DNA of 18,516 nt. Origin: JAHDCC01 sp964551835 (lineage in GTDB: Bacteria; Actinomycetota; Acidimicrobiia; Acidimicrobiales; SZUA-35). The stretch spans positions 1 to 18,516 of the forward strand of contig CAZKEM010000081.1 of the NCBI GenBank assembly GCA_964551835.1, written 5' to 3'. A program made the position numbers and the translations under genes. The notes beneath the pieces were generated by a model. It was not told where the DNA came from and searched no databases. It was given only the letters and a program-made list of their open reading frames with translations. Positions 6,875 to 14,278 of this stretch are shown here, one piece after another (the first letter of the stretch is position 1; each line of letters opens with the position of its first letter).

Positions 6875-9393
6875 GAGCCTACCTTCGCCATAGTGGAAGG
6901 AACATGCGGCGATCGTTACGCATGAACCTGCTAATCGTCGCCTTGATCGCCCTTTCAGTAGGGCTTGGGGTTTTTGCGGCGGTCCAGACTCGTTCTGACT
7001 CCGCCGCGTTCACCAGCCCTGGAGTCTACGGCGACTCTGAATTTCTGGTCGAACTGACAAACCAGGAGAACTCGGACGAGATAGCCGCACAACTAGAGCG
7101 AAACGGAATTTCAGTGGCCCAGGTCGACCAAACTCCTGTGTGGACGATTTTGGCTGACGTAGACCCGTCGAACGTGTACGCATTCGACGCCGACCTTGAC
7201 CAATCGGTCGAGTTTGGGTTGCTGCAACTTGATGGGCGGAAGCCTGAAGTTGTAGGTGAGGTTGTGTTGAGTCAGGAGCTAGCGGCGTCTGGTGACCTCG
7301 AAATCGGCGACACGACGGCGTCGGTGTCTGGCGAAGAAGTCACGGTTGTAGGTCTCCTTGAGGACCCTAATCCTTTCTTTAACAATATTGTCTATCTTCC
7401 CGAAGGCTCTCTTGCTGACGAACGAGCAGCCCTGGTTGAGGTGGGCGGCCGAGAGCAGTTCAGGTCGACAAGGCTTGCGACCAAAGGAGCTAGTCGAAGT
7501 GAGTTACGAGAAGTGTTGCTCGAGACCGCTGGTATCGAGCAACCTATCTTCGGAGGGCCCGAAGCTGGCCCATCATTTTCGATCGGTACGCAAGAGGAGT
7601 ACACTGGCGTTCCCTCCGACTCGGGTATCCGGGCAGAAACAATTGGAGCGATTGTCTCGTCCGTAATGCTATTCCAAACTGGCCTTATATCGGCCGTTGC
7701 TTTCATGGTTGGTATGCGTCGCCGGACTCTCGACATCGGTCGCCTTAGTGCTATTGGTGCCGAGCCAGCGCAACTTCGCCGCATGTTGGCAGTTGAAGCG
7801 GCGCTGCTTGGTTTGGTCGGTGCGTTGGTTGGTATTGCAGGAGGGTTGTCTATCGCTTATCTGGTGTTCGATATTTTGGAGATTGGAGGCGTTCACGCTC
7901 GGCTCGAATGGACGGTTGCCGACATTGCGTGGCCAGGTGCGTTGGCTGTGCTGGCAGCGGTGGTCGCTATGTGGTTCCCAGCTCGTTGGGCGGCAAATTT
8001 GACTCCCGAGCAGGCCCGAAGTGGCGGCTTTGAACGATTGACTGTTCCCCGTAGTCTGCTCTTTCTCAGTGGCTTGGCTCTGGCTTTTGGATTGCTGTTA
8101 CTGTTCCTTTCGAGTAATAGCAGTGACTTTCGATGGGACACGACTCTTGACATTGCGCTAATGGGTCTATCGGGCATCCTGATAATCCTTGGAGCTTCTG
8201 GCTTGGTCTACATGGTCATGCGGTGGTTCTATAACGGCTCGTTTCGACTTCCGTTGTCCTTACGGATGAGTGCCCGAGACGCGCTGCGAAGTCCGGTTCG
8301 TTCGGTGGGAGCGGTCGCCGCTTACATGGTGCTTCTGACCTTCGTAGTCGCAAGCTTCTCGACAGAAGTTGACTTCAACAATGGAGAAACCGATCTCAGT
8401 CGAGAGTTCAGCCAAGTATTCGAAACCGAGTCCAGATCGCTGGCAGTGTTTGGCGCCCAGAATTCGCAAGGTTCTGGTTGGGTCGACCTGGCCAACCCCA
8501 GCCAACGGGTTACGCTTAAGGAACCCGACATCGATGTTGATGCCGCCGTCACAGTGCAGAGACTGCAACTCACCTTTCACGTTGAGCCTGAAGATCCTAG
8601 GTCTACGTCAAACGGTGGTGTAATTTATGCGGCCGCGGGGTCCGCATCCCCGGTATTAGTCGCAACGCCCGAGCTTCTCGGCCGCTTCGAAATTTCGGAA
8701 GAAGCCCGCCAGGCAATGACGTCTGGCTCTGAAATGGTCCTCATCTCGCCGACCGTCGATGGCAACGCAAGCTACGAAGTCGTAGTTAGCGAGCCCAACG
8801 GTCCAAGCGTAAACCTAACCATGCCGACTAAGTCAGGCGATTTGTTTGAGGGTGCGGCAATCGTACTAGTTTCTCCCGACTTAGTAGAAGAAAACGGTTG
8901 GTCAAGCTCGGAATTGACATTGATATTTCGCGAGGGCGGGTTTAATGACGACGAACTCCGGGAGTTGGAAAACACTGGGTATCAAATCTATTCGCAGCCG
9001 GAAGGCCAGGGGTTCATAGCCGCCGACTTACAGTTCTTACTCGTCGTGTTTGCGGTGGTTCTTATCATTTGTCGAATCCTGTCGGCGCTGGCGGGCATCG
9101 ACTCCGCAAGCGAGCTCGCTTCGGTGATGGCCATCGGCGCTCCTGCGAGATTTAGACGCACTCAACTGGCATGGCAGACTAGCTACGGCGTTGCCTTAGC
9201 GGTCGTCGCCGCTGTTCCATTGGGTATGACTGTGGCGGCGGTCTATTCCGCCGGGTCGCCATACGATGTCTTTGTTTTGGGCCCTCCGTGGACGATCCTC
9301 GGTGGCTTGATATTGCTGCCTGTGATTGCCGCCGGACTAATCTTTCTGACTACCCGGAGCGCCAAACCTACTGTTTCCCATCGTTTGGTTTAA
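6871..9393 (+). CDS. FtsX/MacB-like ABC transporter permease, 10 predicted TM helices
   Basis: This 840-residue permease begins with TTG at 6871 inside the ATPase stop; ATG 6904 is an alternative. A first helix at about 19-40 is followed by an extracellular domain of some 210 residues. A core of helices follows at about 260-285, 305-335, 350-372 (first FtsX domain) and 393-413, 428-450, 476-498. A second extracellular region of about 200 residues then precedes the last three helices (about 707-730, 763-785, 802-826; second FtsX domain). This 10-helix, two-FtsX-domain layout is typical of actinobacterial and Firmicute permeases for lipoproteins, antimicrobial peptides or lipids rather than four-helix MacB. 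The PadR partner suggests a drug- or stress-responsive export system; the substrate cannot be read from sequence. Confidence 0.92.
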   Translation: MRAYLRHSGRNMRRSLRMNLLIVALIALSVGLGVFAAVQTRSDSAAFTSPGVYGDSEFLVELTNQENSDEIAAQLERNGISVAQVDQTPVWTILADVDPSNVYAFDADLDQSVEFGLLQLDGRKPEVVGEVVLSQELAASGDLEIGDTTASVSGEEVTVVGLLEDPNPFFNNIVYLPEGSLADERAALVEVGGREQFRSTRLATKGASRSELREVLLETAGIEQPIFGGPEAGPSFSIGTQEEYTGVPSDSGIRAETIGAIVSSVMLFQTGLISAVAFMVGMRRRTLDIGRLSAIGAEPAQLRRMLAVEAALLGLVGALVGIAGGLSIAYLVFDILEIGGVHARLEWTVADIAWPGALAVLAAVVAMWFPARWAANLTPEQARSGGFERLTVPRSLLFLSGLALAFGLLLLFLSSNSSDFRWDTTLDIALMGLSGILIILGASGLVYMVMRWFYNGSFRLPLSLRMSARDALRSPVRSVGAVAAYMVLLTFVVASFSTEVDFNNGETDLSREFSQVFETESRSLAVFGAQNSQGSGWVDLANPSQRVTLKEPDIDVDAAVTVQRLQLTFHVEPEDPRSTSNGGVIYAAAGSASPVLVATPELLGRFEISEEARQAMTSGSEMVLISPTVDGNASYEVVVSEPNGPSVNLTMPTKSGDLFEGAAIVLVSPDLVEENGWSSSELTLIFREGGFNDDELRELENTGYQIYSQPEGQGFIAADLQFLLVVFAVVLIICRILSALAGIDSASELASVMAIGAPARFRRTQLAWQTSYGVALAVVAAVPLGMTVAAVYSAGSPYDVFVLGPPWTILGGLILLPVIAAGLIFLTTRSAKPTVSHRLV

Positions 9394-9441
9394 CACTACG
9401 TTTGCGCCAGGTAAGCGAGGTAGCAGTAAGGAAACTAGACA

Positions 9442-9540
9442 ATGTTGCAGCAAAAGTGGCGAGTTGAAAATCCAGGCATTTTTCCGAGAGAAAGTATTGT
9501 CGACGGTAGCCGTATTTTTTACGCTAGTTGGAGCTGGTAA
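9442..9540 (+). pseudogene. 5' fragment of a beta-propeller gene, cut off by a frameshift
   Basis: An excellent ribosome site (AAGGA at 9428-9432, nine bases before ATG 9442) starts a 32-codon frame ending at TAA 9538-9540. The peptide (QKWRVENPG, then VDGSRIFYAS) reads as the opening of a PQQ-type propeller blade. The rest of that blade (MVSLETGEVGW) continues in the -1 frame at 9528-9572. Joined, they follow the normal blade pattern, so this is most likely the true start of one gene that has lost its frame. A real -1 frameshift or an assembly error are alternatives. Confidence 0.6.
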
Positions 9541-10076
9541 TGGTGAGTCTCGAGACAGGCGAGGTTGGATGGCGAGAAGAACTAGGCCTCGTTTCTTCGC
9601 TGAAAGCGGTCGACGACGACCTGTTTTCAGTTCTTTATAGCCCACAGTTAACCAGCAACGAACACGAATATGAGGCGCTTTATTGTCGGGACAGTGGCTG
9701 GAACGAGGTATGGAGCCAGCAAGATCTGTTCGATCGTATCATCGCTAGCTCTTCAGGAGTTCTGACCATCAAGAAGGAATCTGGCCGATCGTTGATCACC
9801 TGTCTAGAGGTGGATTCAGGCGAAGTTCGGTGGGAGAAGGAAGAGGCACTTGAACTCACGGCTCGGCCCGGAGAAAACATGAATGACATCGTTTTCGTTA
9901 GCATCGATGGAACGACTAAGATGATCGAAACTGCCGGTGGGGAAGTTCTCGATGAATTCACTGTTTCGTCTGGTAAATACAGCCAAATCCCGTCCGGTGA
10001 AATTCTCCACGTGGGCCGAGGGTATGCTCGACTTTTAGATTTGAAGCTAGAGAAGCTCGAGCTCCGGGCTTTGTAG
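9528..10076 (+). CDS. PQQ-like beta-propeller protein fragment (frameshifted gene body)
   Basis: The 182-codon frame can start at TTG 9528 or at ATG 9540, which overlaps the stop of the upstream fragment as TAATG. It contains degenerate blade signatures: MVSLETGEVGW near the start, CLEVDSGEVRW in the middle and TAGGEVLDEF near the end, each a turn between propeller strands. There is no signal peptide or membrane segment. With the upstream fragment it would be about 213 residues, roughly four blades, about half a complete propeller, so the gene may be decaying or always partial. It follows the ABC operon by 48 bp on the same strand and could be cotranscribed, but nothing ties its function to transport. 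Confidence 0.6.
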   Translation: MELVMVSLETGEVGWREELGLVSSLKAVDDDLFSVLYSPQLTSNEHEYEALYCRDSGWNEVWSQQDLFDRIIASSSGVLTIKKESGRSLITCLEVDSGEVRWEKEEALELTARPGENMNDIVFVSIDGTTKMIETAGGEVLDEFTVSSGKYSQIPSGEILHVGRGYARLLDLKLEKLELRAL

Positions 10077-10090
10077 TGACCGACTTTACG

Positions 10091-10107
10091 TACTCGTAGA
10101 GCGAGTA
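10091..10107. terminator. Possible weak bidirectional hairpin between convergent genes
   Basis: TACTCG and CGAGTA form a perfect 6-bp stem around a 5-nt loop, in the gap between the convergent propeller and ATPase genes. No T-run follows on either strand, so intrinsic termination would be weak. Confidence 0.25.
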
Positions 10108-10158
10108 GGTTGCTCGACACACCGTGAGCTGTTCGGAACGAGTTGATGATTCGGATTG

Positions 10159-11463
10159 TTAAAGGTCAGCGATCGATGCTGCGTGGTACAGGGGCCAGGT
10201 AGAGATAGGTCCGGCTGGTTGCTCGCTGCCTTGTGAACCGATCAACTTGACGGCGGTTGATGGTTCGTATCGGTCGATATACGCTCGGAGACTTTTGGCC
10301 TTCGTGCGGGTTCCACTCTTAACCTCAACTGGGATGACGTCGCCTGAGCGGCTTCGATGTAGAAACTCTATTTGGCTTCGACCCTGTTCCCAAGAATACG
10401 TGGGGGAAAGCCCGTTCGACCGTAACTCGTTCTGGACGAAGTTCTCGGCCACGTAGCCTTTGTAAGCGAAATCTTGATCCTGTACATCTGTGAGCGTTAA
10501 CCGAAGTTGTGTACGCAGGACGCCAACATCGAAGGCGAAGAGTTTAAAGATATTTGGCTTGATCAACGACTCAAACGGAATGGTCGGTTGGCTGGCTATC
10601 GGATAGCACTTCGACACCAACCTGCTCTTTTCTAACCAGTCGATTGGACCGCTTAGCTGTCGATATCGACTTTGATTCGGTACCACACCTTTAAACCGAA
10701 AACGCTGAACTGAACCGTCGACGTTCTTTGCGAGTTGTCGAGCCACGTTCGTAAACACGGTTTCAATATGCTGAGCGTCGACCTTCCCGCTGTACTTCCC
10801 GAAGTCTCTGGTGTAGCCGTCCAATAGTTGACGGTGAATGTCGGTTACCCGCACACTCCGCTGCTGAGATGTGCCCTCGCCATACCAGGTCTTGACCGCT
10901 TCGGGCATGCCGCCAACAAAGTAATAGTCGAGCAGTGTGGCCCAAAGCTGGGTATGTACAACCTTTGTTTGAGTCATCGACCGGAACGATTCGAGAAGTT
11001 TGTCCCGCCCAGACGCCATCAAGAATTCTTCAAACGAAAGTGGGAAGAGTTCTTCGACCTGGACCTTCCCTACAGGGAACGAGTCGATGAGGCCAATGTT
11101 TGACCCCGAAGCAGCGATGAACGCCGTAGGTGTTTGCTCGGCGAAATATTTGAGAGAATCAACGGCCGCCTGGCACTCACCAATTTCGTCGAACACTAGT
11201 AGGTCGGTGTCGAGGTTGATCGTTGTGTTGAACTTGATCTCGATGTTTTGGACCACTTGGTCTGGGTAGAGGGTCTCGTCGAAGAGGTCGGCCAGCGTCC
11301 GGTCGGCATTGAAGTCGAGTATGTGGACTCGCTCAAACGTAGGAGCGAAGAGATGTTCAAGGAGATACGACTTTCCAACCTGGCGCGCCCCATCGATCAG
11401 TATCGGTTGACGCGTCGAGCGGTTCTTCCATGACAGCAGTTGGTTAAGTAGTAGTCGTTCCAC
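10159..11463 (-). CDS. AAA-family ATPase with DUF4143 C-terminal domain
   Basis: This 434-residue protein begins with GTG at 11463. The N-terminal AAA_14 domain has Walker A GARQVGKS (25-32), Walker B LLVFDEIGE (88-96) and a sensor strand AASGSNIGL (117-125). The C-terminal DUF4143 part includes a conserved YFVGGMPEAV segment and ends with a PD-(D/E)xK-like block: Glu340 in YVAENF, IEFLH (365-369), then PVEVKSG (378-384, Glu380 and Lys382). The position usually held by Asp in that block is Glu366. The family is widespread, horizontally mobile and mostly uncharacterised; nuclease activity is a suggestion from the motif only. The upstream 26-bp repeats probably regulate it. There is no Shine-Dalgarno before the GTG. 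Confidence 0.88.
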   Translation of the reverse strand: MERLLLNQLLSWKNRSTRQPILIDGARQVGKSYLLEHLFAPTFERVHILDFNADRTLADLFDETLYPDQVVQNIEIKFNTTINLDTDLLVFDEIGECQAAVDSLKYFAEQTPTAFIAASGSNIGLIDSFPVGKVQVEELFPLSFEEFLMASGRDKLLESFRSMTQTKVVHTQLWATLLDYYFVGGMPEAVKTWYGEGTSQQRSVRVTDIHRQLLDGYTRDFGKYSGKVDAQHIETVFTNVARQLAKNVDGSVQRFRFKGVVPNQSRYRQLSGPIDWLEKSRLVSKCYPIASQPTIPFESLIKPNIFKLFAFDVGVLRTQLRLTLTDVQDQDFAYKGYVAENFVQNELRSNGLSPTYSWEQGRSQIEFLHRSRSGDVIPVEVKSGTRTKAKSLRAYIDRYEPSTAVKLIGSQGSEQPAGPISTWPLYHAASIADL

Positions 11464-11492
11464 AACACGAAACTACCATGAATAGGCTTCGT

Positions 11493-11518
11493 CTGCCATT
11501 TTTATGTACGTAAAAATG
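11493..11518. repeat. 26-bp direct repeat, copy 1, containing a 22-bp near-palindrome
   Basis: This copy reads CTGC then CATTTTTA-TGTACG-TAAAAATG. The 22-bp core (11497-11518) matches its own reverse complement at 20 of 22 positions. It lies about 30 bp upstream of the DUF4143 ATPase start and looks like an operator. Confidence 0.75.
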
Positions 11519-11525
11519 TTGGGAA

Positions 11526-11551
11526 CTGCCATTTTTATGTATGTAAAAGTG
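11526..11551. repeat. 26-bp direct repeat, copy 2, containing a 22-bp imperfect palindrome
   Basis: This copy differs from copy 1 at two bases (TGTATG centre; right arm TAAAAGTG). The palindromic core is 11530-11551. The 33-bp spacing between copies is about three helical turns, so two dimers would bind the same DNA face. Confidence 0.75.
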
Positions 11552-11769
11552 TCCTAAGAACAGGTGAAGAACCTCCGCTCTCGGTAGGAACTCGTTTGAG
11601 GACCGAAAAAATTCGATAAAACTACACGGAGATACATCGAGATCGTGACGGTACCGGAATCGCCGAGTGGAACATCTTGGATCCTTGGTATCTCCGATCT
11701 TGGCGATCACCGTCGATAAAATGATCGCGTAGCGAAGTTCTCTATTTACTTATGGCAGCTTAGGATTTT

Positions 11770-13224
11770 ATGAACGCCAATATTGGATTGATCGGTCTGG
11801 CCGTTATGGGCCAGAACCTCGTGTTAAACATGGCCGACAACGGTCACACAGTCGCCGTCTACAACCGAACGACGGCGACCACCGAAGAGTTCGTCAACGG
11901 CGTGGCCGCCGAAGATGTGGCAGCTGGCTCTGTTGTCGCAACAAAAACCCTAGAAGAGCTCGTGGCTGCCTTGGCTACGCCACGAAAGATCATGCTGATG
12001 GTGAAGGCGGGCGAGGTAGTCGATAAGGTGCTCGACAGCTTGATTCCGCTGCTAGACGACGGCGACGTCGTTATCGATGGCGGCAACTCGCTCTACTCAG
12101 ACACGGAGCGCCGGGTGGGCCGACTCGAAGCCGAAGGTCTTTTGTTTGTTGGTGCGGGGGTTTCGGGTGGTGAACTCGGCGCCCGCCTCGGACCATCGAT
12201 CATGCCAGGGGGAAGCGCGGCCGCTCGACCCCTACTCGAGCCGATCTTCGAATCGATTGCCGCCAAAGCCAATGACGGTGTTGCCTGCAGCGCGTGGCTG
12301 GGTGCAGGTGGTGCCGGGCACTTTGTCAAAATGGTTCACAACGGAATCGAGTATGGCGACATGCAGGTTCTGGCCGAATGTTACGCCCTGCTCCGGGCTA
12401 GCGGCCATTCGGTGCCCGAGACTGCAACCATTTTCGAAGAGTGGAAAAGCGGGGTTTTGTCTTCGTACCTCACCGACATTACGGCCGATATTTTGACGAA
12501 GACTGAACCTGACGGTACTCCCACGATCGAAACTATCTTGGACGCCGCTGGGCAGAAGGGGACCGGTCGGTGGACCGTGGTCGAAGCCTTGGAGCAGGGC
12601 CAGCCGCTCTCACTTGTCGCCGAGGCCGTGATGGCTCGACAGGTGTCGTCGATGGTTGAACTGCGGGCCGAAGCGTCCGAAATTCTGCCCGGACCTGGCC
12701 GTGAACTGCCAGAAAGCGCCCTTAGCGCCGACGACATCATGAACGCTGCCTTCGGAGCCAAAGTCATTTCGTATGCCCAAGGGTTCATGCTGCTCGCGGA
12801 CGCTTCGCAAGATCACGGTTGGGGTCTCGATCTGGGAACCGTCGCTTCTTCGTGGCGGGCGGGCTGTATTATTCGGGCGCAATTTTTGGATGACATCACA
12901 GCGGCCTACCGCCGCAACCCTGATTTGACGAACCTGCTGTTCGACCAGTACTTCGTTGACGCCATGAGCAGCACCGAAGAAAAATTGCGCAAGGTTGTTG
13001 GCGTTTCAGCGCAAGCCGGCGTAGCGATGCCCGGTTGTTCATCGGCCTTGGCGTTCTATGACGGTTTCCGTAGTCTACGGACGTCGGCCAACATCATCCA
13101 GGCTCAACGCGACTACTTTGGCGCCCACACCTACGAACGCGTTGACCGGCCCAGGGGCGAATTTTTCCATACCGACTGGACCGGCGAATCAGGCCCGATA
13201 ACGTCAGGAAGCTACGACGCCTAA
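11770..13224 (+). CDS. gnd: 6-phosphogluconate dehydrogenase, decarboxylating (NADP-type)
   Basis: This 484-residue enzyme converts 6-phosphogluconate to ribulose 5-phosphate, CO2 and NADPH in the oxidative pentose phosphate pathway. The N-terminal Rossmann domain has GLAVMGQNLVLNMA (9-22) and YNRT (31-34), whose Arg-Thr favours NADP. Next come VIDGGNSLYSDTERR (101-115) and VGAGVSGGELGARLGPSIMP (127-146). The catalytic segment GHFVKMVHNGIEYGDMQ (183-199) holds Lys187, Asn191 and Glu194. The all-helical domain follows, with GTGRWT and a C-terminal YFGAHTYER stretch ahead of FFHTDWTG. Length fits the long homodimeric GndA class. ATG 11770 is preceded by AGGA four bases upstream. A weak, T-less stem lies just after the stop. 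Confidence 0.97.
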   Translation: MNANIGLIGLAVMGQNLVLNMADNGHTVAVYNRTTATTEEFVNGVAAEDVAAGSVVATKTLEELVAALATPRKIMLMVKAGEVVDKVLDSLIPLLDDGDVVIDGGNSLYSDTERRVGRLEAEGLLFVGAGVSGGELGARLGPSIMPGGSAAARPLLEPIFESIAAKANDGVACSAWLGAGGAGHFVKMVHNGIEYGDMQVLAECYALLRASGHSVPETATIFEEWKSGVLSSYLTDITADILTKTEPDGTPTIETILDAAGQKGTGRWTVVEALEQGQPLSLVAEAVMARQVSSMVELRAEASEILPGPGRELPESALSADDIMNAAFGAKVISYAQGFMLLADASQDHGWGLDLGTVASSWRAGCIIRAQFLDDITAAYRRNPDLTNLLFDQYFVDAMSSTEEKLRKVVGVSAQAGVAMPGCSSALAFYDGFRSLRTSANIIQAQRDYFGAHTYERVDRPRGEFFHTDWTGESGPITSGSYDA

Positions 13225-13365
13225 GGCATCGGGGTCCAAGCCCAAGAGCGGCTCGGGTTACAGCGAATCGGTGTCAGCTGGGCTGTCAGTATATTGTGGT
13301 AGGATCTGTCCCATACGTGTCAAAGCAGCGTGCAAGCAGAATGCTCTGAGCCGGGAGTTGGGTAA

Positions 13366-14274
13366 ATGGCGATAGTTCGAAGTGGTATCTATTTGGAGGA
13401 CAATCCTCCCAACCGACAGCAATTCCGAACTGGTAGACGCTCGGCGCTCAGGTCGGTCATCGTTGTTCACACAGCTGAAAGCGGGACAGACACTCAGGGC
13501 CCCGACCCAAAGGCCGAGAATGTTGCGAACTTCATCCGGAACCGAACCACGGCAGGTTCGTATCATTTACTTGGTGACGCTGACTCGATAATCCAACTCG
13601 TCGATTTTAAAAACGAAGCGTTTCAAGACGGCACGGGAAGCAATGCATGGGCGATCGGCATTTCCTTAGCGATGAACGCTGGTGACTGGTCGAGAATTTC
13701 GGCCGCCCGCCGAACTGAGTTGGTAACGACGGCTGCACAGATGGCGGCGATCGCGGCAACTTGGCTCAAAGGTCGTGGGTTAGCGGCTCCAGCGGCCAGC
13801 CTGCTTACGAAAACACAAAGCAATCGTTCCACCGCTTCTGGGTTTATTTCGCACGCCCGTCGCGACCCGTCGCGGCGTTCGGACCCAGGTGCAGACTTTC
13901 CTTGGACACAATTTTTCGAGATCTATGAGCGCTTTTTGGACGACGGCAATATACCGGTTGATCGAGAGGGCGCCGTCAGTCAACTCCAGCGGCTAGTTGG
14001 GGCGACTGCCGATGGCATTGTGGGGCCTCAAACCATGGCGGCGCTTAACCGTAACTGGCTTGGACGAGACGACTCGTTTGATGCCTCGGTTGCGGATACG
14101 TTCACAAATAATCCGCGTGTTATCGAATGGGTTCAGGGTCGCCTCAACCTCAGTGACGGCGTGACTATTTCAGTTGACGGAGATTTTGGCCCAGCGACCG
14201 AAGCCGCCGTCCAGACTCTAGACAGAGGCGGCATTGTCGCCGCCGAATCGTTTCTTACGTTGGCCGAGGGATAG
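13366..14274 (+). CDS. N-acetylmuramoyl-L-alanine amidase (Amidase_2) with C-terminal wall-binding-like module
   Basis: This 302-residue protein has a zinc amidase domain (about 28-190). VIVVHTAES gives His35, SYHLLGDADSIIQLVDF gives the core strands, GFISHARRDP gives His163 and RRSDPGADFPW gives Asp173, completing the Zn site. The usual Lys before the Asp is Arg171. Such enzymes cut the amide bond between muramic acid and stem peptide. The C-terminal module (about 205-302) has two peptidoglycan-binding-like turns, TADGIVGPQTMAAL and SVDGDFGPATEAAV, joined by NRNWLGRDDSFDASVAD. No signal peptide is visible, which is phage-endolysin-like, but no phage genes are adjacent. The partner gene starts four bases after its stop. 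The 141 bp before it contain no clear promoter. Confidence 0.85.
   Translation: MAIVRSGIYLEDNPPNRQQFRTGRRSALRSVIVVHTAESGTDTQGPDPKAENVANFIRNRTTAGSYHLLGDADSIIQLVDFKNEAFQDGTGSNAWAIGISLAMNAGDWSRISAARRTELVTTAAQMAAIAATWLKGRGLAAPAASLLTKTQSNRSTASGFISHARRDPSRRSDPGADFPWTQFFEIYERFLDDGNIPVDREGAVSQLQRLVGATADGIVGPQTMAALNRNWLGRDDSFDASVADTFTNNPRVIEWVQGRLNLSDGVTISVDGDFGPATEAAVQTLDRGGIVAAESFLTLAEG
14266..14270 (+). promoter_or_regulatory. Ribosome binding site deciding the start of the beta-sandwich partner
   Basis: GAGGG lies eight bases before ATG 14279, inside the last codons of the amidase gene. It supports 14279 over the longer in-frame start at 14234, which would overlap the amidase by 41 bases and add a stretch without domain similarity. 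Confidence 0.7.
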
Positions 14275-14278
14275 TCCG

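Larger units (their letters stand above)
11464..11769. other. Divergent regulatory region between ATPase and gnd
   Basis: This 306-bp gap holds the promoters of two genes pointing outward. The side nearest the ATPase carries two 26-bp repeats (11493-11551). The gnd side carries a perfect 9-bp inverted repeat, CGGAGATAC at 11627-11635 and GTATCTCCG at 11688-11696, which could close a structured leader about 75 nt before gnd. AGGA at 11762-11765 is the gnd ribosome site. A leftward frame crossing the repeats is a shadow. Confidence 0.5.

Noticed and set aside
9515..9520. T6 run as a programmed -1 slippage site for the propeller gene
   Set aside because: A -1 shift there reads directly into TAG at 9525-9527, so it cannot join the two frames.
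11444..11710. Leftward 88-codon frame whose peptide contains a repeated FYIHKNG-like stretch
   Set aside because: The peptide repeat only reflects the two DNA repeats; it overlaps the ATPase start in another frame and resembles no family.
13225..13365. Strong intrinsic terminator after gnd
   Set aside because: CCCAAGAGCGGCTCGGG forms only a short mismatched stem with no T-run.
14234..14278. Longer start for the beta-sandwich protein
   Set aside because: It overlaps the amidase, adds a basic stretch without family similarity, and ATG 14279 has a GAGGG ribosome site.
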